A stretch of 64,000 nucleotides of DNA. Source: Nothopassalora personata. Its lineage: Eukaryota; Ascomycota; Dothideomycetes; Mycosphaerellales; Mycosphaerellaceae. How positions within the stretch are numbered: the stretch's first letter is position 1; each line of letters opens with the position of its first letter. The stretch spans positions 620,001-684,000 of the forward strand of contig CM066297.1 in assembly GCA_033816765.1 (NCBI GenBank), given 5' to 3'. Both the position numbers and the translations under genes were made by a program. This document shows positions 1 through 11,200 of this stretch, piece after piece. The notes beneath the pieces were generated by a model, which saw only the letters and a program-made list of their open reading frames with translations, made no database searches and was not told the origin of the DNA.

Positions 1-1117
1 GTACACTGTTTCAGCTCCGAGCACGCGCGCAGCGCCGCTGTCATACTACATGTACACTACGCACGTTCATACGCGGCGTGCACGAGGAGGGACTCACTCT
101 TGGACGACAGCTTGCCGTCTGGGCCGAGCGGGTTCTCGCCCTTGCTTTCACGTCCATCTTGCGGTTGTCGCTGTGGATTGGTGACATACAGCGCAGCAGT
201 AGATGCTTGCTCGGACAGCTTGTGTTGATGGTGGTGGACTGATGGGTCGGGGCAGGCCATCTCGCCCGGGCCTAGGCTGGCTGTTTCTGACGCTGCAGCC
301 ATAAATGCTCGTGGAACCACAACTATGTAGAAGTACCCACGCGCGACTACCCGGTGGCTCCTTCTCGTCGTGTACTGTACTCTGCTCGTTCTGCGGTTCC
401 AAGACGGCTACCTGAGCGCAGTCTGTAATGACGCTATACAGAAGATGTCACCCTGGAGGGGGGGGGGGGGGAAGATGGCATGGCGCAGTAGAAGAAGAGC
501 TACACGATTAACCTTCGGCCGCTTCATCAATGACGTCCTCAGCCACGGCGGCCCAGCGACCAGCCTCGGATCGATCGACGTCACAGTACATACACTATAG
601 TATACTTATCGTACATACCGTACATACCATGCCGTACATACAGTACATGTATCCGGGAAGCCGAGAAGGCGTGCAAGAGGGTCTCGTCTCACACGAACGC
701 TTCTCATACCGACCATGTAACTAACCATCAGCAATCCTGCTCGACCGTAGCCCATACGTATATATGTGCGGAGACATGTGTCATGTACTGTATCGCCATT
801 GACAGTCAGCTAGCTCACTCATCATTGAAATGCCGCGTCCAAGCGTCGAGGAAACAGGGAAGTCGACCAGAGACCAGCCCCTTGCAGTGACCACGATTCA
901 TCGACATGTCCTGCAGTACAACCACCACCGTCACCACCGTCACCACCCATCGGTCCATCTACCATCGTAAACTCGGCTGTAGGTCTGTCAGACTCGATAC
1001 CATCTGCTTGGCATTACATTTTGTACGTGGTCCGCATATAGTCCGAAAACGTCAAGCACCTTCTTCACCACAACAACTGTATTGCTTAGCTAGAAGTACA
1101 CACTTGTTGCAACAGCC
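1..1117. other. intergenic, low-complexity tracts
   Basis: Apart from the possible exon at 98-260 I see no gene. There is a run of 14 G at 458-471, a cluster of GTACATAC-like short repeats around 585-655, and a CACCACCGT repeat around 918-950 that lies in the likely upstream or 5' untranslated region of the phosphatase gene. Confidence 0.5.
98..260 (-). CDS. possible first exon of a gene running off the left edge
   Basis: An open frame on the minus strand starts with ATG at 260 (Met-Ala-Cys-Pro-Asp-Pro) and runs to a good donor, GTGAGTCC, read on the minus strand from position 97. If real, this is the first coding exon of a gene whose rest lies left of the window. The encoded stretch is His/Gln/Ser-rich and low in complexity, with a segment KGENPLGPDGKLSSK before the donor. 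I do not recognise a family. The overlapping plus-strand frames look random. Confidence is low because only one exon is visible. Confidence 0.25.
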
Positions 1118-1996
1118 ATGGCAGCGCAAGACAGCTCGCAGACTTTCGAAAACATCCTGAACTTCCGCGACGTCGCCACATCCATCAACACTCTCTGCGC
1201 CCAAGATCTCCTCAAGCCCGGCCTCTTCTTCCGCAGTGGTCTCCCAGATGAAGCAACCCCCGCGGACCAATCACGTTTGACGCAAGACTTCCACATCAAA
1301 AGCATCATAGACCTTCGCACTGACAGCGAACGCGTCAATCAGACCAAAAGGCAGGCCAGAGATATCTCATCATCACCCATCACAGAGCCCCACGACCCAG
1401 CCAGACCTGTCCGGACCCCCGGCATCCAGTACCACGACATCTCCCTGAATGGACACGCATACTCTTCCGCATTGATGAAACAGCTCTCCTACTGGAACGC
1501 TGCCAAGCTCATCGGTCTATACGTGACCGGCTACCGCAACCAAGCAATCGGAATCCTGGGCCGCAACGTCATGTCTCAGCGTGGCCTCATCGGTCTGGCC
1601 GAAGACTCTTTGACACACTCTACAGCGGAGGTGAAGCAGATCTTCGATGTCTTGGCCGACGAGACGAACTACCCTGTTCTAGCGCACTGCACGCAAGGCA
1701 AAGACAGGACGGGCGTCACGGTACTTTTGGTCCTGCTCCTATTGAAGGCGCCGCTAGCCGCGATTGATAAGGATTATATGCTGAGTGAATCTGAACTGGC
1801 ATCTGGGCGAGAAGAAAGATTGAAGCAGATCCGTGCGATCGGTCTTCCGGATGAGTTCGGTGGGTGCGCGCCTGGATGGGTGGCAGCTGTAGCGAAGTGG
1901 ATTGAGGAACGGCATGGAAGTGTCGAGGCTTATCTTCAGGGTTGCGGTGTGAGTAGGGAGCAGCAGCAGAAAGTTGTGGCGATACTGAAGAGATGA
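1118..1996 (+). CDS. DSP-type protein tyrosine/serine phosphatase (Y_phosphatase3 family)
   Basis: Single-exon gene of 292 codons. The P-loop signature HCTQGKDRTG gives the CX5R motif with catalytic Cys191 and Arg197, the hallmark of cysteine-dependent phosphatases. The N-terminal part FENILNFRDV...LKPGLFFRSG...IIDLRTDSER (about residues 10-72) is the pattern of the fungal and bacterial tyrosine/serine phosphatase family represented by Pfam Y_phosphatase3; this family's Asn-Phe-Arg-Asp and Asp-Leu-Arg motifs are both present. No signal peptide or membrane segment is seen, so a cytosolic enzyme is likely. The start ATG at 1118 sits in a good context (CAGCCATGG) and begins just before the conserved domain. 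The natural substrate, protein or phosphoinositide, cannot be told from sequence. The family call is firm. Confidence 0.9.
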   Translation: MAAQDSSQTFENILNFRDVATSINTLCAQDLLKPGLFFRSGLPDEATPADQSRLTQDFHIKSIIDLRTDSERVNQTKRQARDISSSPITEPHDPARPVRTPGIQYHDISLNGHAYSSALMKQLSYWNAAKLIGLYVTGYRNQAIGILGRNVMSQRGLIGLAEDSLTHSTAEVKQIFDVLADETNYPVLAHCTQGKDRTGVTVLLVLLLLKAPLAAIDKDYMLSESELASGREERLKQIRAIGLPDEFGGCAPGWVAAVAKWIEERHGSVEAYLQGCGVSREQQQKVVAILKR

Positions 1997-2848
1997 GAGA
2001 TTCAAGGTCGAAGGCCCCATGCTTGAGAGGTGGGCAAGGCATAACGTCCCGTGCGCTTCCTACGCTTATTCAGGTGAAGCCTGCTGCTTAGAAAAGCCAG
2101 AGCATGTCTGCATAGCGAGGACTTGGCGACCTACGCGAAGTACGCCGCTCCACGGCCAGCTTAGACAGCCTCGAGTCGTCCTCTCTGGAAGCTGGTCGAA
2201 CATCGTCGACAGCGAAGAGGATTAGTCGCTCAGCCATGTTCCATCTTAGCAAACATCAGGTCTAGGATAAGACGTTCCGCCATAAGGTGTAGACCGTCCA
2301 TCAGCAGACGAGCCACCACGTGTCCACGAACACCAATCACTGGCTCCGCAACGGACCTTTGTCTCTTCTGCAGCTCAAGGAGCCGCACAGAGCACTCGGC
2401 TAACGGCGGCAATGCCGAAAATACTACCATACATGTCACACATATGGCAACCTTGAAATTCACGTCCTCATCTTCGCGGATGGCAAATTGTAGCTTCTCA
2501 CACCAGCCGGCGGGATGAAGTCTATGCTTCAACCTTGATCAGGCGTTATTCCTTTGGGATACCTGCTAGTGGATTGGTGACCCTACAGCCCATTAATCAG
2601 AAGTCGAAGCATGGCTCTCAGAGACAATCTTACTTCTCAAGACGGTCATCTCCCACAACGGGTGTACTTTTCATACGTTCATCGCTGTCTCCATGATCTT
2701 GCTTGACGCTTCGTTCGTAACGATCGATTTGAGTCGCTCATTGTGTCACTGGAAGATACATTGAGACTGGAGTCAGACAACCCTTCCTAATCTTTTGGCG
2801 AAAAGTCACTGCCCTCCCATCTTCTAGACCACAGAGGCTCACTCGTAC
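1997..2848. other. intergenic, no recognised gene
   Basis: About 850 bp between the phosphatase and the transcription-factor relic. A 100-codon open frame on the minus strand (2230-2532) has no recognisable motif and no good support. It could be another decayed fragment. Confidence 0.4.
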
Positions 2849-3480
2849 ATGTACCGCCAGGCGATCGATACTGGCTGGACCTCAGATGCGGTCACGCCAG
2901 AGCAAAGTAAGGCGGTAGACTATGAATTCGAGAGTCGCAAGACTGGCAATACTATCGATGGTATGGGCTTCCTCACGGCCGAGACCAGCAAAGCAGGTTA
3001 CACGGGGCCAATAATCAGGTGTTGCTGCTCTGACGTTGCTGAGATCACTGTCAGCATCAGGGCTCCCTTATAGTCATAGCGACCTCACAGACACATGCCC
3101 CTTTGCCACCCCCGCCATCGACACCACATCGATCAACGGCACGCATCGAACAGTACATCAATGACTATTTCACGTACTTCCATCCCTCGTACCCACTGCT
3201 GCACGAGGGCCTGTTCCGAGCGAGGTTGATCAGAGCAGTCGCCAAGCCACGAGATGGATCCTGGCCAGTTCTTTACAACATGGTCCTCGTGATGTCAGCA
3301 CCCGCAGGTGACTCGGCAGAGAACGAGATCGATTGGCACTTCTACCAGATTGCATGGAACAGTATATCACTATTTGTAATCTAGAAAGACTCGCTATCTT
3401 GCGTCCAGGGTCTGACCATTATGGCGAACTACGTGCGGGAGAGAAGTAAACTCAACTCAGGATTCTCCTGTTTTTCCCCT
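2849..3480 (+). pseudogene. decayed Zn2Cys6-family transcription factor (fungal_trans middle region)
   Basis: Three successive open pieces on the plus strand resemble consecutive parts of fungal Zn2Cys6 regulators. The first (2849-3073) contains an IDGMGFLTAE...AGYTGP segment typical of the linker before the fungal_trans domain. The second (3103-3384) contains YINDYFTYFHPSYPLLHEG and DGSWPVLYNMVL, the start of the fungal-specific transcription-factor domain. The third (from about 3385) contains CVQGLTIMANYVRERSK. The pieces are separated by stops and a frame change, and homology fades after about 3480. I find no Zn2Cys6 cysteine cluster upstream. I infer a dead gene without its DNA-binding end. 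An intron could explain one interruption but not the loss of both ends. Confidence 0.7.
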
Positions 3481-4250
3481 ACAGTACTGGCAACTCCGCC
3501 AACGGCTGCGAGGGAAGAGAACACTGGAGACCAAGTCTGCAGTGGGCGGCCCTGGGGCTCGAGAAGCTTGGATCTGCTCATATCAAAGCTGCTCAAGTGC
3601 AGCGAGGTCTTGAAAGTTTGCTTGATATGTTGCGTGGGAAGTGACCCGTGTGCTCTAACTACTGACCATGGATCATAGGCGGTTCCCCTACAGCCGGCGA
3701 GACCGTCCATAGGGCGGAACTGTGAAACAAGCAGTTCGCTGTTGATCCAAGCCTCGTTGACTTCTCTATCAAGTACTTCGGCATGAGAAACCCAGGGGGG
3801 CCCAGGAGAATTGGACTTTCTGAGCTCTCAACCGACCGCCTTCAACAGCCTCGGGGATGACCCGGCATGGCTTCAATATGACACGGTACAGTCTGTGTTC
3901 CCGTGTCGAGTCACCGATAGAGAAGAGCTTGCATGATCAGCCATGCTGCATGTTGACAACTTATCAACTAATAACAAGGTGCCAGGATGTCCGGCTCCAC
4001 AACTTCGATTGGCGCGCTGACCAAGTGAATCTCGCAAGGAGATAGGAATGGAGCAGCCCAAGAGCAAGCCACAGTCGCGGGGTGGAGAGGTGAATGGACA
4101 TTGCGCCATGCATAAGACTCATCTTGAAGGGCGCGCTCACCCTTCGGCAATATGGCAGTGTAATCCGTTTTGTAAGCAATGCGTCAAGCAATCCATTTCA
4201 TGCCCTACCAACGCCACGCTAAACCTGCATCTCAAAGGCACGCACTCGCT
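3481..4250. other. intergenic, probably further decay products
   Basis: No recognisable coding sequence. Short open frames on both strands, such as 4048-4254 on the plus strand, have no motif I know. It probably includes the eroded 3' part of the transcription factor relic. Confidence 0.4.
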
Positions 4251-5753
4251 CTAAGCTAGCATTGCATCGCTGTCGTACACCTCAATGGCCACGACCTCAG
4301 GGACCAGTGTTTCGAGGTCCAAAAGAATAACCTGGCCCGTCTCGCGGAAGCTTGGCACTGCTATTAGTCGCACTGTCTCGCCGTGCGGTCCGTCGATGAC
4401 AGTGGTTTCGAATCTCGGCTGATTGCCCACGAAATACACGTGCGGGCTCTCCTTCAGCACGAAGCGGTCGCCGTCCTGAAAGGGAAAGCACGGCAATGTG
4501 TCAGGCGCGGTAGGTGCAGTCAAGCGCCAGCGCAACATCGTCTCCATCATTTCAAGCCGTTCCTCGCCATGGACGTACTTGTAGACGTCATCAAGTGTCT
4601 GTCCGCCTGCGCCGAGGAAGCGCCAGCCATCGAGATCAAATTCCAATGGGTTGGTCACTGAGTCGAACCAGTTTGGCTGTGAGTCTGCGGAAGGTGCGGT
4701 GTTCTCCATGTAGGCACGTGAGTGTGGGAACATAGCAGCGTGGATCGGTTGCTGCGGCAATGACGTCGAGGTGGGATCGGTCGCGCCTGGCAGGAGCGTG
4801 ATGGGTATCGATGGCAGCAGCGCAGCGAGGAAAGTGTCGAGGCGATCTGTTGGCGCGGCGTTGTAGGATGCGGCGTCGTAGCCATATTTCTTCTGTGCGT
4901 TCTTCTTCGCGGCCACCACATCCTCTCGCGAAGGTATGGGTTGTGCGTGTGCTAAGCTGTTGCCGGCGATGACCAGGCGGGAGATGTTGGCTGCGCCGTC
5001 CTGATCAGCGGGAGCGGTTGCTTCGCCCAGCATCCACTCCATTAGGAGGTCCAGTGCGAGTGTATCCCCTTCATCGCCAGAGATGCTGAGTCCGGACACG
5101 ATTGCCACTTTCCCCGATCGAGGTCGCTCCTTCCGTACGTTCTTGCCCTTTCTCGCCACCGCGCCGTCGTCTCTTTCCCATCTTGCCGGCTGGCGGGGCA
5201 AATCGGGAAGGCGCAGATCTAGGACGTCAAAGTCTCCGTCGCTGTTCTCCGTGCCCATGACGGCGATGATGGCTCCCGTAACCAGCAGACATCCTTGTAA
5301 CGAGCCTCCCGTGAGCTTCAATCGTCCACTCTCATCCTCCAACATGAAGGTCTCTTGCCCGCTCGCGCTTGCATACTTGTCCCTATTGGGCGGTGCGGAT
5401 ATCCAATGCTCTTTCCCTATGTCGTCCAGAACGTTGGGCTTCAAGGGGAGTTCCATGTAGCAGGTGCCAATGACCCAGCACAGTTGTCCCTGCCTCACGT
5501 CCAGTACGCGGTCGACCTTCCTGCATGTCTCCCCCGCGATTTCCATGTCGCCGAAGGCTTCGGACGCCACCTGCTCGACTGCGGGCTTCAATTGCGCCAA
5601 ACGGGCGAAGTACATGTCGGCATACTGCTGCTGGTAGTGCTTCTGTGCTGCGGGGAGGCTGTAGCTGTACAGAGGATTGTAAATGCATTGTGTGCGTTCA
5701 AGAGTCTGGTGGTCTTCGGTCAGCGCGCCGAGCAGTGCATCGTCTCCGTCCAT
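4251..5753 (-). CDS. POL31: DNA polymerase delta subunit 2 (small subunit, Pol31/Cdc1-type)
   Basis: Non-catalytic B-subunit of replicative DNA polymerase delta, which links the catalytic subunit to the accessory subunits in the nucleus. The protein, 500 codons from the chosen start, has the N-terminal segment QQYADMYFARLAQLKPAV, an OB-fold region with IVSGLSISG at its junction with the calcineurin-like phosphoesterase domain, and the inactive phosphoesterase fold with LVIAGNSLA, LLPGATDPTS, PIHAAMFPHS and VTNPLEFDLDG. These blocks are diagnostic of the family, and the length fits the usual 470-500 residues. I chose ATG 5753 because the sequence following it (DALLGAL...RTQCIYNPL) matches the usual N-terminus. 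In-frame ATGs at 5798 and 5921 would add 15 or 56 residues with no visible conservation. It is divergent from a possible small broken gene upstream. Confidence 0.93.
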   Translation of the reverse strand: MDGDDALLGALTEDHQTLERTQCIYNPLYSYSLPAAQKHYQQQYADMYFARLAQLKPAVEQVASEAFGDMEIAGETCRKVDRVLDVRQGQLCWVIGTCYMELPLKPNVLDDIGKEHWISAPPNRDKYASASGQETFMLEDESGRLKLTGGSLQGCLLVTGAIIAVMGTENSDGDFDVLDLRLPDLPRQPARWERDDGAVARKGKNVRKERPRSGKVAIVSGLSISGDEGDTLALDLLMEWMLGEATAPADQDGAANISRLVIAGNSLAHAQPIPSREDVVAAKKNAQKKYGYDAASYNAAPTDRLDTFLAALLPSIPITLLPGATDPTSTSLPQQPIHAAMFPHSRAYMENTAPSADSQPNWFDSVTNPLEFDLDGWRFLGAGGQTLDDVYKYVHGEERLEMMETMLRWRLTAPTAPDTLPCFPFQDGDRFVLKESPHVYFVGNQPRFETTVIDGPHGETVRLIAVPSFRETGQVILLDLETLVPEVVAIEVYDSDAMLA

Positions 5754-5838
5754 GGCTGCGGCCGTACTGTAGGTGAATGACCAAGTCGTGGGTTGCATGG
5801 AAGCAACAACGCGTCGTGAAAATTGGGTGACGCGACGT

Positions 5839-6256
5839 TCATTTCGCGCCAGCAACCCTGCCTCGGTTTCGGAGCTGAGGTCGGCGGTCCCACCTGAACT
5901 GCCCCTCACCCTCCCCTCCATCACAGCAAAGCAATGTAATCAGCTGAAATTCCAAGATACACCCATCCACTACGGTCGCACTTGCCTCTGACCCTGCAGC
6001 CTCTATCTCGAGATCGACGATAGACGAACTCTTCTGCTGCGCATCACGCACAAAGCTATCATTATCTCCACTCTCATCCTTCCCACCGTCCTCAATCACA
6101 ATCACCTCGCTCTGCTCATCTTCCTGCAAGGCTTCGGCCGACCTTGATCATGGTACGAGTGTCGGGGCCTAGGCGGGTGGGGCTTGAGACGGCCTGGTGG
6201 AAGAGTTGGCAGGTTATGGCTATGTTGATGTCGACGCTAGGGCTTGGGCTCGGCAT
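5839..6256 (-). pseudogene. possible small gene interrupted by a one-base frameshift
   Basis: On the minus strand an ATG at 6256 opens a frame of 46 codons (begins Met-Pro-Ser-Pro-Ser-Pro, then VDINIAITCQLFHQAVSSP) that ends at a TGA at 6116-6118. A second frame, shifted by one base, begins at about the same place and continues with an acidic stretch (EDEQSEVIVIEDGG). Removing one C in the GGCC at about 6128-6133 would join them. The stretch between the two frames is too short for an intron. It may be a real gene with an assembly error, a recent pseudogene, or chance. No family is recognised, and it lies only about 90 bp upstream of the POL31 start. Confidence 0.3.
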
Positions 6257-6420
6257 GGCGGGTGGGTGGTGTCGTCTGGGAGTGGTGTATGTGAGGGTAT
6301 GCGTCTGGTGCACTCTTGGTCGTAGTCTGGCTGTATGCGGTGCGATATATGTTTGTCTGTTGTATCGATGGTAGTGATCTCCGTGTATGAGTGTGTGCTG
6401 TGTTGAAGTGCTGTTGATGA

Positions 6421-6476
<56 letters not shown>
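6421..6476. repeat. (AG)n microsatellite
   Basis: A nearly perfect AG dinucleotide run of about 56 bp, with one AAG interruption near its start. It lies between the broken small gene and the 3' end of the methionyl-tRNA synthetase gene. On the minus strand it produces spurious Ser-Leu repeat open frames, which I do not count as genes. Confidence 0.97.
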
Positions 6477-6478
<2 letters not shown>

Positions 6479-6661
6479 GCACCATGCTGGCAGCACTTTA
6501 GCTTGTGATATTGCAAGTCCATAGCTCGGTGGTGAAGCCAGGCTGAAGATACAGTGAGCTGCTTCAGAAGCATATGAAAGCTCTTGGCCTGAAAAGCGCG
6601 CAAAGCTCATCACACATATGTCCAATGCAATCATGCCGATCTTGCACAAATCCAAGCCAGC

Positions 6662-8530
6662 TCAGAAATTGCTCGTCAGCGCCGGGAACAACACATCATC
6701 CTTCCCCTCCCCCAGACTGACCACCGGGGTTCCATAAGTCTCATCCTTCCCAAGGACTGCCCACTCGAACGTCCTCCTATCTTCTGCAACACCCATCATG
6801 TCCAGCTGCTTTTTCGCAGCGGTCGGCATGAAAGGCTGCAACAAAATGCCCACAAGCCGCAGTGTCTCGGCAGCGAAAAAGATGCAGCGCTTGACCTCTG
6901 CTTCCATGAGCTCCACCGAGCGACCGCCTTGGACCCCTCGCTCATCATCAAGTTGCCGCAGCTCTGCGCCTGTGGTATCGGCCATGGCAGAGCGGATCCG
7001 TCTTACGATGGACCAAGGCTCTCGACGTTGAAATTCGCCGTTTGCGAACCAGACGGCTTGCATGATCCGTTGAAGCGCACGGTTTGGGTAGAGCTCTCGC
7101 ATAAATCCGTCGACTTGCTGCCCCATTGTGCGAATGTTGCCGTACCTGCGTCGAAAGCCCAGGTCTGCTTCGTCCACGAAGGGAGGATGCGTCGCACTCT
7201 CTGGATGCGCGTATCTCTTCACTGCTTCCCGAACATCCCAGCCTTTACCTCTCATCACCCGGGTCAGAAGGTTGCCAAGACCGCCTTGCAGTCCTTTCTT
7301 GTACTTCTCGATGACGAAGCTATTGTCGTAGTCTGCATCGTCGGCAATACCGCCTTCGTGGATGAGATACCACCTCATTGCGTCGATTCCGAACCTCTCC
7401 AGCGCAAAGAACGGATTGACCACGTTCCCTGTACTCTTCGCCATCTTCTGCTTCCCAAGAGTCCAATGCGCATGCGTCAGAACCTGCTTGTGCACCGGCA
7501 AGTCCAGTGCCATGAGAAAAGCAGGCCAGTAGATGCAGTGAAACCGCACGATATCCTTGCCCACGACCTGGACGTCAGGTGGAAATCCTCCCTTCCCTTC
7601 CTGCCCGGGCGTGAAAGGATATCCCACCGCGGTGGCGTAATTCAACAATGCATCAAGCCAAACATAAATCGTCTGACTATCGTCATTCGGCACTCTGACA
7701 CCCCAGCTCAGTCTCTCCGTGGGTCTTGATACGCTCAAATCCTCAAGTTCCGTCTCGACCTGCTTTTGCACTTCCCGCATCCTGGAATCCGGGACGATGT
7801 ATTCCCCATTCTGTTCGTAGAAGTCCAAAAGTTGTTGCTTGAAAGCGCTCAACCGAAACATATAATTTCTCTCACTACTCCACTCCACCTCTTTTCCCGT
7901 CTCAATACTCGCCATAATCTTCCTCCCCGTCGCAGGCTCCACAATCATATGTACCTGACTCCCCGGATAGAACGTCTCGTCGCTCACGCTATACCACCCT
8001 TCATGTTTTCCCTCATAGATCAAGCCCTTCGACTGCAAGACCTCCCACGCATATTCCACGCCCTCTTTGTGCTTCTGATCCGTCGTCCTGATGAAGACAT
8101 CATGGCTGATATCAATGCTTGCAGCAAGCTCCTTGAACGTCTTGGCACCCATATCGCAGAACTCCTGGGGGTCTACGCCAGCTTTCGAAGCAGCGCGCTG
8201 GATCTTGAGGCCGTGCTCGTCGGTGCCGGTCAAGAGGATCGATTCTCGACCTTTGAGTTGAGACCAGCGTTTTAGGACGTCGGCGAGGATCATGGTGTAC
8301 ATGTGACCGACGTGAGGAGCGGCATTAACGTAGAAGATGGGTGTCGTGACATAATAGGGCTTGGTCGTGTCTTCATGGCGGGATATGGTGGAGGAGAAGG
8401 GTCGATGTCGTCGTAATGGTGGGAGGGTGGCATGACATGATGAGCAGACCCATTGTGGACGCCAGCGCCAAGCAATGAGGGACTGGAGGGGTGTAAGGGT
8501 GCGGCGGAGGGAGCGGGTGGGTGGTCGCAT
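6662..8530 (-). CDS. MSM1: mitochondrial methionyl-tRNA synthetase
   Basis: Class I aminoacyl-tRNA synthetase that charges mitochondrial tRNA-Met. 622 codons. After an Arg-rich N-terminus (residues 1-56, few acids, plausible mitochondrial targeting presequence) comes YYVTTPIFYVNAAPHVGHMY with the HIGH-like motif HVGH at residues 73-76. The tRNA-synthetase signature TGTDEHG is at about 101-107, and the KMSKS loop is present as KMAKS at 362-366. The anticodon-binding helical domain follows. The protein lacks the zinc-knuckle insertion and C-terminal extensions of cytosolic enzymes, consistent with the short organellar/bacterial form. I chose ATG 8530; the open frame extends upstream to 8815 but only through non-ATG codons. 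It ends about 200 bp from the AG microsatellite and is divergent from the F-box gene at 8758. Confidence 0.95.
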   Translation of the reverse strand: MRPPTRSLRRTLTPLQSLIAWRWRPQWVCSSCHATLPPLRRHRPFSSTISRHEDTTKPYYVTTPIFYVNAAPHVGHMYTMILADVLKRWSQLKGRESILLTGTDEHGLKIQRAASKAGVDPQEFCDMGAKTFKELAASIDISHDVFIRTTDQKHKEGVEYAWEVLQSKGLIYEGKHEGWYSVSDETFYPGSQVHMIVEPATGRKIMASIETGKEVEWSSERNYMFRLSAFKQQLLDFYEQNGEYIVPDSRMREVQKQVETELEDLSVSRPTERLSWGVRVPNDDSQTIYVWLDALLNYATAVGYPFTPGQEGKGGFPPDVQVVGKDIVRFHCIYWPAFLMALDLPVHKQVLTHAHWTLGKQKMAKSTGNVVNPFFALERFGIDAMRWYLIHEGGIADDADYDNSFVIEKYKKGLQGGLGNLLTRVMRGKGWDVREAVKRYAHPESATHPPFVDEADLGFRRRYGNIRTMGQQVDGFMRELYPNRALQRIMQAVWFANGEFQRREPWSIVRRIRSAMADTTGAELRQLDDERGVQGGRSVELMEAEVKRCIFFAAETLRLVGILLQPFMPTAAKKQLDMMGVAEDRRTFEWAVLGKDETYGTPVVSLGEGKDDVLFPALTSNF

Positions 8531-8757
8531 TGTCGATGTGCTGGACTTTGGAGTGGAGCTTTTGAGAGGAAGAGTGAAACGCGTGCTCAGACCCCGCGTA
8601 GCTTCCTCTTCAAGAAAAGGTTGGGCTCGGGTCTGAACACCTCGGCTGTCCCTCGGTCGCTCGAGCCATTGGAGCGAGATATGACCACCAGCGTCACCAA
8701 CTTCACGTCCACATAGCAGACAAGATTCTCGACCAACCGGCCAATCATCGTGGACCA

Positions 8758-9347
8758 ATGGCAAAAGTCCTCCCAGACGAACTCTGGCTCCACATCCTGC
8801 AGTACATCCACCCACAAGACCTCTGGCTCAACGCCAGAATCGTCAACAAGCAACTCCACTCCTGCAGCGAAGACATCGCAAAGAACAAAACCATACGGGA
8901 CTTCGCAGTCACCATGACCATGAATCTCGGCACCGGCACCCGAGCACGATGGTACGACATCAAAGGCAGTGTAACACTCTGCTTCACTTCCCTGTCGAAG
9001 CATAATCCTCAGTACGCAGTGAGTTCCCGCCGCCACACACAGGAGAGCGGCTATGCTGAGAAGGCGCGCGATAGCTCTTTGACGAGATCTCGATATTCCC
9101 GGAGCCTTGTCGCCAACGGACGTGGGAGAGGTGGAATCAGATATGTTCGGCTGGTATTGGTGACGATGTCGTATGGCGGGTCAAGCTCTGTCGTGACTCT
9201 TCTGATGAGGCTGCTACTACTGGAGGTGATTTGCGGGCAGTGAAGCTGCAGAATCTGATCATCAGTGAGGATCATGGAGCTTGGTGTGACTGGAGGGAGT
9301 TGATGTGCGCTTATTTCGACCATGCGGCAAGGGTTGCGAGGACGTAG
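8758..9347 (+). CDS. small F-box domain protein
   Basis: Two exons, 8758-9018 and 9075-9347, joined by a 56-nt intron with donor GTGAGT and acceptor TAG in phase 0, give a protein of 177 residues. The N-terminus (LPDELWLHILQYIHPQDLWLNARIVNKQ, about residues 5-32) is an F-box, the Skp1-binding module of SCF ubiquitin ligases. The rest has no recognised substrate-binding repeat. It contains WERWNQICSAGIGDDVVWRV, a helical pattern seen in many orphan fungal F-box proteins. Without splicing the frame runs to 9243 into unrelated sequence, so the intron is needed for the plausible C-terminus, which ends at TAG 9345-9347. It shares its 5' region with the divergent methionyl-tRNA synthetase gene, 227 bp apart. 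Confidence 0.8.
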
Positions 9348-9469
9348 CAATACGCTATGGTGTACGTATCGTACCGTTGATGTCTTTCTATGGCAGCGTA
9401 ACGTACAGCCAATACTTTTCCGAGATCTCATCTATCATCTAGTAAGCAGTGCAGACCACTCTAACAACC

Positions 9470-10776
<1,307 letters not shown>

Positions 10777-11200
10777 GATGTAAGTTCGGGTACAAAGGTG
10801 TTGAAGGACTCAGGTCCAGACTTGGAGATCCAATGGCATTTGCATCAAAACGCGCAAGCAAAAGTCACTCAGCAATCTTGACACTGTACTTGAAAGGGGT
10901 ATAGCGTCTCGCGGAGCTCGGCCCGTGACGGCGATGATTAAAGTGGTGCTATGATCTACTGTATCACAGCTATCATCCGGGCCATCAGCCATCATGACAG
11001 ACCTACTCGCTTGACGACATGGCGAGATGGTTTGCTCAGGACAAAAGGCTCACAGGTCCGGAAGTCGAAGCCTGGCAACTGGTATGCTGTGCGCTACGCT
11101 TCCCTCTCCCCATGCGTGACAGCAAACCACTGCCACCCGGCACTGCGACACACGACGACCACTAGGGCTACAATGTCGTGCCATTAGTTCGTCTCATATG
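10777..11200. other. LYS1 upstream region
   Basis: Putative promoter and 5' untranslated region of LYS1. Apart from the CTGAGTGACT element I see no other gene or motif. Confidence 0.5.
10863..10872 (-). promoter_or_regulatory. CTGAGTGACT element upstream of LYS1
   Basis: Read on the minus (gene) strand, CTGAGTGACT lies 87 bp upstream of the LYS1 ATG. It contains the TGACT half-site of the Gcn4/CpcA response element but is one base away from TGA(C/G)TCA. The same 10-mer is present upstream of the DAHP synthase at 28552-28561. Function is inferred. Confidence 0.35.

Noticed and set aside
6116..6655. 179-codon minus frame with a long Ser-Leu repeat, and its two overlapping versions
   Set aside because: It is made by translating the AG microsatellite; only its last 46 codons were kept as part of a doubtful small ORF.
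6929..7729. 266-codon plus frame within the methionyl-tRNA synthetase
   Set aside because: Antisense shadow of a strongly supported synthetase gene.
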